Shown here: one piece after another, positions 56,084 through 64,000 of the stretch | Numbering within the stretch: the stretch's first letter is position 1 | How the letters are laid out: each line of letters starts with the position of its first letter | Assembly: GCA_947044405.1 (NCBI GenBank) | Contig: CAMRHE010000196.1 | Coordinates: 2,773,001 to 2,837,000, forward strand | From: Leptodactylus fallax | Taxonomy: Eukaryota > Chordata > Amphibia > Anura > Leptodactylidae | Direction of reading: 5' to 3' | DNA: 64,000 nucleotides | The notes under the pieces: generated by a model | The model's database searches: none | Told to the model about the DNA's origin: nothing | The model's input: only the letters and a program-made list of their open reading frames with translations | Made by a program: the position numbers and the translations under genes

Positions 56084-57650
56084 CAGTCATGGCCAAAAGT
56101 TTTGAGAATGACACAAATATTATATTTTCACATGATCTGCTGCCCTCTGGTTTTTATGTGTGTTTGTCAGATGTTTTTATCACATACAGAAATAGAATTG
56201 CATTCATATTATGAGTAACAGAAGCTTATATTGACAGTTAGAATGAGTTAATGCAGCAAGTCAATATTTGCAGTGTTGACCCTTCTTCTTCAGGACCTCT
56301 GCAATTCTCCCTGGCATGCTCTCAATCAACTTCTGGACCAAATCCTGACTGATAGCAGTCCATTCTTGCAGAATCAATGCTTTAATTTTGTCTGAATTTG
56401 TTGGTTTTTGTTTGTCCACCTGTCTCTTGATGATTGACCACAAGTTCTCAATGGGATTAAGATCTGGGGAGTTTCCAGGCCATGGACCCAAAATCTCTAT
56501 GTTTTGTTCCCTGAGCCATTTAGTTATCACCTTTGCTTTATGGCAAGGTGCTCCATCATGCTGGAAAAGGCATTGTTGAGCGCCAAACTGCTCTTGGACG
56601 GTTGGGAGAAGTTGCTCTTGGAGGACATTCTGGTACCATTCTTTATTCATGGCTGTGTTTTTAGGCAAGACTGTGAGAGAGCCGATTCCCTTGGCTGAGA
56701 AGCAACCCCACACATGAATGGTTTCAGGATGCTTTACAGTTGGCATGAGACAAGACTGGTGGTAGCGCTCACCTCTTCTTCTCCGAATAAGCTGTTTTCC
56801 AGATGTTCCAAACAATGGAAAAGGGGATTCATCAGAGAAAATGACTTTCCCCCAGTCCTCAGCAGTCCACTCCCTGTACCTTTTGCAGAATATCAGTCTG
56901 TCCCTGATGTTTTTTCTGGAGAGAAGTGGCTTCTTTGCTGCCCTCCTTGAGACCAGGCCTTGCTCCAAGAGTCTCCGCCTCACAGTGCGTGCAGATGCAC
57001 TCACACCTGCCTGCTGCCATTCCTCAGCAAGCTCTGCACTGCTGGTAGCCCGATCCCGCAGCTGAAACACTTTTAAGAGACGGTCCTGCCGCTTGCTGGT
57101 CTTTCTTGGGCGCCCTGGAGCCTTTTTGGCACCAATGGAACCTCTCTCCTTGAAGTTCTTGATGATGCGATAGATTGTTGACTGAGGTTCAATCTTTCTA
57201 GCTGCAATACTCTTCCCAGTTAGGCCATTTTTGTGCAGTGCAATGAGGACTGCACGTGTTTCTTTAGAGATAACCATGGTTAACAGAAGAGAAACAATGA
57301 TGGCAAGCACCAGCCTCCTTTTAAAGTGTCCAGTGGTGTCATTCTTACTTAATCATGACAGATTGATCTCCAGCCCTGTCCTCATCAACACCCACACCTG
57401 TGTTAATGGAGCAATCACTGAAACGATGTTAGGTGGTCCTTTTAAGGCAGGGCTGCAATGATGTTGAAATGTATTTTGGGGGATAAAGTTCATTTTCTAG
57501 GCAAATATTGACTTTGCAAGTAATTGCTGTTAAGCTGATCACTCTTTATAACATTCTGGAGTATATGCAAATTGCCATTAGAAAAACTGAAGCAGTAGAC
57601 TTTGTAAAAATTAATATTTGTATCATTCTCAAAACTTTTGGCCATGACTG
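56084..57650 (-). mobile_element. Tc1/mariner DD35E transposon, complete, 1567 bp
   Basis: The ends are cagtcatggccaaaagtttt and its inverse, with TA on each side (56082-56083, 57651-57652). The outer 40 bp of the two ends differ at few positions. A second inverted match, aagtcaatatttgc, lies farther in on both sides (about 56258-56272 and 57507-57521); the left one overlaps the stop codon. It encodes an uninterrupted transposase. The D-E spacing of 35 fits the Traveler-type lineage described in vertebrates (name from literature knowledge). Confidence 0.95.
56261..57277 (-). CDS. Tc1-like DD35E transposase, intact
   Basis: Uninterrupted 338-residue frame starting MVISKETRAVLIALHKNG. A Met 11 codons upstream (57310) is in frame, but its leader is hydrophobic and unlike Tc1 N-termini. 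In order: helix-turn-helix (LTGKSIAARKIEPQSTIYRI), GRPRKTSKRQ hook, second helix-turn-helix (SSAELAEEWQQAGVSASART), catalytic D in VIFSDESPFPLFG, D in LFQHDGAPCHKAK, E in DLNPIENLWS with 35 residues between the last two, and a C-terminus ending GRIAEVLKKKGQHCKY. The enzyme should cut and paste the element at TA sites. All catalytic residues are present, so this copy may be functional or recently so. Confidence 0.95.
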   Translation of the reverse strand: MVISKETRAVLIALHKNGLTGKSIAARKIEPQSTIYRIIKNFKERGSIGAKKAPGRPRKTSKRQDRLLKVFQLRDRATSSAELAEEWQQAGVSASARTVRRRLLEQGLVSRRAAKKPLLSRKNIRDRLIFCKRYREWTAEDWGKVIFSDESPFPLFGTSGKQLIRRRRGERYHQSCLMPTVKHPETIHVWGCFSAKGIGSLTVLPKNTAMNKEWYQNVLQEQLLPTVQEQFGAQQCLFQHDGAPCHKAKVITKWLREQNIEILGPWPGNSPDLNPIENLWSIIKRQVDKQKPTNSDKIKALILQEWTAISQDLVQKLIESMPGRIAEVLKKKGQHCKY

Positions 57651-57811
57651 TAGGGTGCACAATCTACATTCCCAGTATGTCTTTGGAGTATGGGAGGAAA
57701 TCCATGCAAACGCAGGAAGAACACACAAACTCCTTGCTGATGTTGTCTTTGGCTGGATTCAAACTCAGGACTCCAGAGCATCGGTGCTAACCACTGAGCC
57801 ATCATGCTGCC

Positions 57812-58380
57812 AAATAACAGCTCCCTTTCCATATTGTGAACTTGATGCTGAAGTTGATCATGGTGGAGTAAGTTCTAAGTTTTGCTAGGGGGCCCAATGC
57901 ATCTGACATAGGTAACAAGCAAAATATGCTTGTTGTCACTTAACATAAATATACAAGTGTTTATATAGCATAATATGGTTTATTTCACAATGCAAACACA
58001 TTCAGTGCCCCTGATGGTTTTTTATTATAAGAATAGAGCAATATATTGTTATATATTAAAACAATAGAAAATGTTAAGACATCAATAGCATGATACTTAC
58101 ATACACAGAGTGAAAAGTTAGTGAACACATCAAAATGTTCTCTCCTGTAAACAAGATTCAATTGAATGTTTGATTTCCTCTCCCATAAACCAAGCGAGTG
58201 GATACACCCAGCGGGTCAGTTAATAAATATGTATTTTTTAGAACTCTATTCATGCCAGACTACATTATTCTATTTAATATGAAATGTGTTACAGATTTAT
58301 GTTCAGCGTGGTTCTAAAAGAAGCTGAAATAAAATTATGTAGAAAATTATGTAGAAACAAAACTGTTTCCTGACATTTAG
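57812..58380. other. Spacer between SINE and LINE; nothing recognised
   Basis: AT-rich, no gene. A short direct repeat, aaattatgtagaaa, occurs twice at 58332-58357, next to the 3' end of the LINE. Confidence 0.5.
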
Positions 58381-58783
58381 TTTCAATAATTTTTATTCAA
58401 ATTTTCAAAATACAAAAATAAAGAACAAAATGGGTAGATATTGCGATGTACAGTTAATATGCATTGTAATACAGTTTCAAGATACATTCTTAGAACCGCA
58501 TATCTTTAAAACAAAATATAAAGATTACTTATAAAGTGAACATTAGAAATAACATTTAGGCACATTTACTAGGCTGTGGATATCTATGTCTAGGGTGTTT
58601 TCTCCGTGAACTCCTTTCTCTTCTTCATGAGATGTTTAGTTGTGCAGAGGACATTTGACTCGTACCCGCAGCGTTGGCTACTGCTCCCCAATTCCCCTTT
58701 CGACGGGGTTGGCGAGTCCCATATCCATCCCTATGTCTGTCACAGCCACCTCGACTGAGTTTCATATACCATTCTAGTTCTTT

Positions 58784-61700
58784 CTACGTGACAAATCTAG
58801 AGTGTATCCACGCATTCCAAATTATTTCGAATCTATGAAAAGAGTAGTTACCCATTGCGATCACCCTTTCATAGGAATATGTTTTATTAATGGCTAGTAA
58901 CAGGGCCGACATAGGCGGGGAGGCCGCTGCCTTCCATCTCTGTACCAACATTAGTTTAGCTATCGTTAGAATTTTACAAATAAGTTGTTTATGCCTATTC
59001 AGCTCTCCGGGAATTCCAAGTAGCAAAATTGCCATATGTGCGGTAGGGGGGAGACGTAGATCAAACAGTTCTGAGAGCATTTCAAAGACACTATCCCAGT
59101 AACCACGAATTATAGGGCAGGTTCCCAGAATGTGAAGAAGGGTTCCTCTGTCTCCACAGCCCCTCCAACAATTCCCAGACACGGAGGGATACGCTAACTG
59201 CAAAGTAGACGGAGTTCTATACCACCGTAAAATGACCTTCATTGCCGTCTCTATGTGGGTGCTACATTTTAAAGACAGATGGATCAGTTTAATCGTTTGT
59301 TGCCATTCATCTGAAGTAATGACCATTCCTAAGTCTCTCTCCCAACAATGGAACGGAGCAGATCTAGTAAAAGTCGAAATTCCATCCATTTTATCATATA
59401 GAAATCGTAATCCCCTCACATTGGTCGACAACCAAGCGAAAAGTGAACCATTATGAGGCAAGGTCGTCACAGGGTGTTTAGATATGAAGTGCCATATCTG
59501 AAAATATTTAAGGAAATCGCCTACGTGAATTCCGTATTTTTGTCTTAGATCTACAAACGGTATAGGTTCTTTAGAGTCAGAGTATAATTGAGAAATCTGC
59601 GTGATCCCCCTCAATTCCCAACCCGAGACCCCCATGCCATCAATCATCCAGGCCATCAATGACAGAGGCATTTCTACAATATGAAAATGTTTCACTGGGT
59701 TTGCTTTCCCATGGATTAGCTTCCATGCCATTAGCAAAGCGCACATGACTGGGGAGAAAGATCCCGGAGCCGGAATGTTCCAGAAGGGCAACCACAGCGC
59801 ATCCTCCAGCTTTAGGGGAGATATAAACGCCTGTTCTATATGTAGCCATGGAACCGAGGTATCCATTGACTTCCACCTTGCACACTGAGTGACCAGTGAT
59901 GCTATATAGTAATTCCTCACCACTGGTACTCCCAGCCCTCCTGCCTCTCGTTGCTTAAATAGAAAGCTTTTATTGATTCTAGGTCTCCTACCATTCCACA
60001 CATACTTTGAAATCACCCTTTGTGCTGTCTCAAAAAAGGAAACAGGAATGGATATTGGGAGTGTACGGAACAAGTACAATAGTCTAGGCAATAGCAACAT
60101 CTTAAAAGCCGCTACCCGTCCTATCCAAGAAACATCTATTTTAGACATTCGCTCAGTCTCTTCTTGCAATATTTTTAACATTGGGATATAGTTACTTTTG
60201 TAGAGGGTTCCTAATGATGTTAACACCTGTATCCCCAAATATTGAACACTGTCCTTCCTCCAATCAAAATCATAAGTCGATTGTAGATGTTGGAGCAAGG
60301 GTGGAGGGACATTGAAAGGCAATGCCTGCGATTTGGCCATGTTTAATTTGTAAAACGATAATTGCCCAAAAATACTAATAGTATCCATAAGATGAGGAAT
60401 AGATATTTGCGGATTGGACAAAGTGAGAATAATATCATCAGCATATAATGATATAAGATGAGATTTATCTCCTATGTCAATGCCTCCCACTCTCGGATCT
60501 AGTCTAAGTATCTGGGCTAAAGGTTCTATAGAAAGAACAAATATCAGGGGCGATAGGGGGCACCCCTGTCTGGTCCCATTTGTAATGAGGAATGGATCCG
60601 ATACTACTCCGTTAGTGAACACTCTCGCAGAAGGTGCTGAGTATAACGCTTCAATCGCTCTTAAGATAGCTCCAGAAAACCCCATACTTCTAAGCACTGA
60701 AAAGGCATACGACCAGCAAATGCGGTCGAATGCATTCTCTGCGTCCAATGCAAGGATCACCGCCTTTTCTTTTCTAGAGTCAACATGGTGTATTATATTT
60801 AAAATACGTCTAGTATTATCAAATGATTGTCTCCCTTTAACAAACCCCACTTGATCATAATTTATCAAGCTTGGGAAACAGACTGCCAATCTGCTTGCTA
60901 TTAATTTGGCATAGATTTTTAAATCTGTGTTCAATAGTGATATTGGTCTAAAGTTCTGGGGGCTGGTGGCGGGTTTGCCGGGCTTTGGCAACGTCACTAT
61001 CAGGGCTTCTTGATTTTCCTTTGGGATGACACCAGAATCCACCACGGCCGTCAGAAATGACAGCAGTGGGCTCATCAGGGCTGGGAAAAAACATTTATAA
61101 TATTCATTAGTAAGGCCATCAGGGCCCGGAGACTTGTGTGATGGCAGTGATTTAATGATGGATAGTAACTCTGCTGAGGTAATGGGCGCGTTTAAGGAGT
61201 CCAGCTGTGACTCCGTGAGTGCGGGTAGTTGAGCCGCCTTGAGGAATCGCTCAATATCCTGGGTTGTCGGGGGGAACGTCAAAGAGTTGTCTGCTAGGTT
61301 GTAAAGGCCTTCATAGAAATGTTTAAAGGCGTTAGCGATGCCATTGGGGTCATAAATTTTGTATGTACCATCCTTGCTATACATAAATGGGATCCTGGAT
61401 TTTGCATGCTTTTGTTTAAGCTTGGATGCTAGAAGTTTGCCCGCTTTGTTAGATTGAGAGTAATATGTAGCTCTAACCTTTTTCAGGTTTTTCTCATATT
61501 TGTGCAATAAACAAGCGGTTAACTGTTGGCGTAAAGCTATTAATTTCGTTGCATGTGAGGGAGACGGAGATTGTTTATTGCTGGTGTCTATGGTTCTTAT
61601 CTGACGGAGCAGGCGATCTATTTCTGCCATCCTATTTTTCTTTTCAATATGCCCTAGGCGAATAAACGTTCCTCTAATAAAGGCCTTATGAGAATTCCAC

Positions 61701-62528
61701 AGTATCTCAGGGCTAGGAGCAGAGGGGGCATTAATCTGAAAGAATTCCTTCAAGTCATTCTCTAACGTTGCTTTTAACTTTGGCTGTGACATTAAAAAGT
61801 CGCTACACCTCCACACATATGCTCTAGCAGATTCATATTTTTCAGCTATGGACAAGGTTATCGCTGCATGGTCCGACCAAGTTATTTGAGATGTCTCGGA
61901 TTGCTTAGCAAGGGGAATGCTAGATTGCTCGATTAGGAACAAGTCTATTCGTGAATAGCTATTATGTACCGTGGAATGATACGTATAATCTCTTTCAGAA
62001 TTATGCAGGATACGCCAGACATCAAATAGTTCATAGCGCCATATAGCCTGCGATAATGAGGGGTGACGTGTTAGTATGCCAGAAGTGGTATCTACTAGTG
62101 GGTCCGGGGCCATATTGAAATCTCCCATTAATATTAAACCTCTTTTCTACCGCCCTCATAAGTCTCCCTAGGAACGCCACCTGCTTCCTATTTGGGGCAT
62201 AAACTGATACCAGCGTATAGGTGACATTGTTAATAATACACACTAATATAACAAATCGCCCTCTCGGGTCAGCGTATTGAGATAACAGTTGAAACGCTAC
62301 CGAGTCCCTAATCCCAATCAATGTGCCCCTACGTTTTGAGGAGTAGTGAGCATGAAACACATGTGGGTATGCTGGGTGATTAATGCGAAAAGCGTCTGCC
62401 CTTAAAAGATGCGTCTCTTGTAGTGCAAGAATGTCACAGTTATGCCCTCGGGCCTCACGCCATAAATTGGCTCTTTTTTGAGGGGAGTTCAAACCTCTGA
62501 CATTCATGGACATAATTTTAAGTACCAT
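58784..62528 (-). pseudogene. LINE ORF2: endonuclease-reverse transcriptase, one frameshift
   Basis: Starts at 62528 with MVLKIMSMNVRGLNSPQKRA, the first endonuclease motif, then LALQETHL and YTLVSVYAPN. A one-base frameshift near 62130-62150 moves the frame; the remaining 1114 codons (62128-58784) are open. In that part: GDFNMAPDPLVD, SRIDLFLIE, and the endonuclease end SDHAAITLS at about residue 85; RT blocks HKSPGPDGLTNEYYK (~331), FRPISLLNTD (~393), GFVKGRQSFDNTR (~428), the first RT aspartate in LDAENAFDR (462), QGCPLSPLIF (~521) and YADD (562-565); and a C-terminal CW-CG-GTLLHIL-CP motif (~1005-1030). Only the frameshift prevents a full product. Confidence 0.93.
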
Positions 62529-62654
62529 AATATACAGTTAGAAATGCTTTAAGATTCTTACCACAACCACGTATACCAGTAGGTGTCACTGTTGGTATGA
62601 AGAGAAACTGTTTCCACCCTTCATATTCACTACGCCCAATGTGCCAGAACCAAT

Positions 62655-62670
62655 AAAAAAAAAAAAAAAA
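62655..62670. repeat. Homopolymer in the LINE inter-ORF spacer
   Basis: A run of A (T on the element strand) between ORF1 and ORF2. Nothing else is recognised in the 300-bp spacer. Confidence 0.6.
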
Positions 62671-62827
62671 ACCCTGCAAATTACAAAACCCATGGGTAAA
62701 TCTTCGTGACAGAACCAAACAAAGAGAAAAAAAAAAGAACATGGTACAGCGGACCAGCGGCTGTCGTAATCCTGGGGGGATAAGTTCAACGACAGTGGAC
62801 ATACGAAATCCAAGAAAAGGTGAGTCT

Positions 62828-63856
62828 TTAGCTTTGTAGCCCTTTGCGTGGACGTCTTTGGGCCCTCACTTGATGCCAACCATCCGACACCGGACCAGGT
62901 GGTTGTTTGGGTGGTATCTCGACAATCGGAATGTTCCATTTATGAAGCAGACGATTTCCTTCTTCCAAATTTTTAACGACATGCACTATGTTGTCTCGGG
63001 TAATGATCACGCGGACCGGAAATCCCCATTTGTACAAAATGTGGTGCTGGCGTAAAGCTGCTGTAATAGGGATGAATTGTCGCCTCAATTGCAATGTCGT
63101 GGCTGATAGATCCGAGTAAATGGATACTTTGTGATAAGGTTCAGGTAGGTGACCTACCTTTCAGGAAGTCAGCAAAACCAGATCTTTAGTGCGATAAAAG
63201 TGAATTTTAGCAAGAACATCCCTGGGTATAGCTTCATCTAGATGAGATGGCTTGGGGACTCTATGAGCTCTATCAATAATTAAATCCATCTCTGTAAGGT
63301 TCGGCAGGAGCGATCGGATCAGATCCTGGAGGAACGTCGTTAAATTATTCGTGGAGACTGACTCCGGAATCCCTCTAAAATTCAGATTATTTCTCCGTGA
63401 GCGATCCTCTAAGTCTGCTACTTTAGCTTTCAAAAACGACACATCCGACTCCATCTCATAGTGAGCATCTATTAATGCATTGTATGATGTCGCAAATTCC
63501 GCCATTTTGGATTCAACATGAACGGTACGGTTTTTTAGTTCCTGAAGATCTCAATCTAGCGGTTTTACCATGAGAGACATGTCCGTTTTTAGTGATTTGC
63601 AGAAGGCCATGAGCATATATTTCATAGAAGCCTCAGTAAGTGGGTTCTCCGTCTCTGGGATTTCCGTAAAAAAATCAGTGGGTGGAGGGGTAGGCTGCAC
63701 ATTGTTGCTCACCTCGCCATCCTGGGAGTCACTGCCCTGGAACCTTGGTCTCTGTTTAGCCGGGCTGGCGGTGGGCGACTGGTGTGTCTCCAGGCTGGAT
63801 AGGCCCGCAGACCCCGAAGCGCCATCCCGCGGAGGCCCGCTTCCATTGTAGGCCAC
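62828..63856 (-). pseudogene. LINE ORF1 (L1-type RNA-binding protein), two nonsense codons
   Basis: Three open segments lie in one frame and are separated by in-frame TGA at 63551-63553 and 63161-63163. The N-terminal part (MAYNGSGPPRDGASGSAG) is low-complexity. The middle, after LKNRTVHVESKMAEF, is heptad-like and leads to DLEDRSRRNNLNFRGIPES, the hallmark linking coiled coil to RRM in L1 ORF1, then DRAHRVPKP. The last part has IPITAALRQHHILYKWGFPV, the C-terminal domain. The protein would coat the element RNA. At least the first stop reads as R to stop (CGA to TGA), typical of methyl-CpG decay. Confidence 0.88.
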
Positions 63857-64000
63857 GGCCTGCCGAGGAGAAGGCCCAGGTAGCTCCGCGCCCGCGCTGT
63901 CCAGCAGCTGCGGTAAGGATGGGGGTTGAGAGCGCTCTCTTGTGAGCGGAGAGCGTGCTTGTTTCCTCCGGAGGATCGCGAGGTGGAGTCGAGGCCCTAG

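Larger units (their letters stand above)
56008..57811 (-). repeat. tRNA-headed SINE split by a Tc1 insertion
   Basis: On the - strand the head starts at 57811: ggcagcatgatggctcagtg, gttagcacc, then a B-box-like ttgaatcc, acaacatcagcaaggagttt, gcatggatttcctcccatac, tccaaagacatactggg and gattgtgcaccc to 57653. The body resumes at 56081 (cttgagatagtggctgac, gtaaagagctgtggaatatg, ttggtgatat) down to about 56008. The two halves join across the DD35E transposon. Confidence 0.85.
58381..64000 (-). mobile_element. L1/Tx1-type LINE, nearly full length, runs off the right edge
   Basis: On the - strand the order is a GC-rich 5' region (64000-63857), ORF1 (about 63856-62828), a spacer of about 300 bp, ORF2 (62528-58784) and a 3' UTR ending aataaaaattattgaaac-like at 58381 without a long poly-A. 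ORF1 with a coiled coil plus RRM-like region, and ORF2 with AP-type endonuclease, RT and a C-terminal cysteine motif, fit the L1 group, including frog Tx1-like elements. At more than 5.6 kb it is long for a LINE copy. Damage is limited to two stops in ORF1 and one frameshift in ORF2, so it is fairly young. Confidence 0.93.

Noticed and set aside
56261..57310. Start of the DD35E transposase at 57310
   Set aside because: The extra 11 residues are hydrophobic and unlike Tc1 transposase N-termini; MVISKE at 57277 is the more typical start.
57508..57888. 126-codon + strand frame at the transposon/SINE junction
   Set aside because: It covers the antisense of the DD35E right end and the SINE head; no coding signal.

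Overview
The window is vertebrate nuclear DNA, almost certainly from a frog. It holds the last five coding exons and the 3' UTR of versican (VCAN, + strand), followed by about 43 kb with no recognisable host gene that is filled with transposable elements. The frog assignment is an inference. It rests on the repeat mix: TTAA-ended T2/Kolobok-like MITEs, several Tc1 families, a tRNA-headed SINE whose tail contains a GCGCTATA motif, CR1, and an L1/Tx1-type LINE. The versican protein is also close to, but distinct from, the mammalian one.

Layout. Positions 1-1494 are VCAN intron. Exons lie at 1495-1653, 1747-1829 and 14467-14611 (C-type lectin domain), 17011-17193 (sushi domain) and 18351-18466 (C-terminal tail, stop at 18464-18466). 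Their sizes of 159, 83, 145 and 183 bp fit the conserved lectican layout, and all junctions are GT-AG and in phase. The introns run from 93 bp to 12.6 kb. The 12.6 kb intron holds a long CTAT microsatellite, a CR1 3' end, a decayed DD34E Tc1 copy and several MITEs. The next intron holds two hAT-like elements sharing one target site, one of which carries a 32-bp minisatellite. The 3' UTR runs to about 20,985.

From 21 to 64 kb every clear coding signal belongs to a mobile element. A DD34E Tc1 element (26165-27805) is broken by one frameshift in a poly-A run. A DD38E Tc1 element (40460-42085) has terminal repeats of about 268 bp that overlap the transposase C-terminus. A DD35E Tc1 element (56084-57650) has an uninterrupted transposase and sits inside a SINE. 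A nearly full-length L1/Tx1-type LINE on the - strand runs off the right edge (58381-64000). Between them are palindromic MITE families, simple repeats and unassigned DNA.

I found no bacterial-type system, CRISPR array, RNA gene or new host gene. The most notable points are the three Tc1 sibling lineages in one locus, the potentially intact DD35E copy, the DD38E terminal-repeat architecture, and the two sets of reused target sites (GTCTATAG and TTAA). Repeat family names are from memory of motifs and were not checked against a database.
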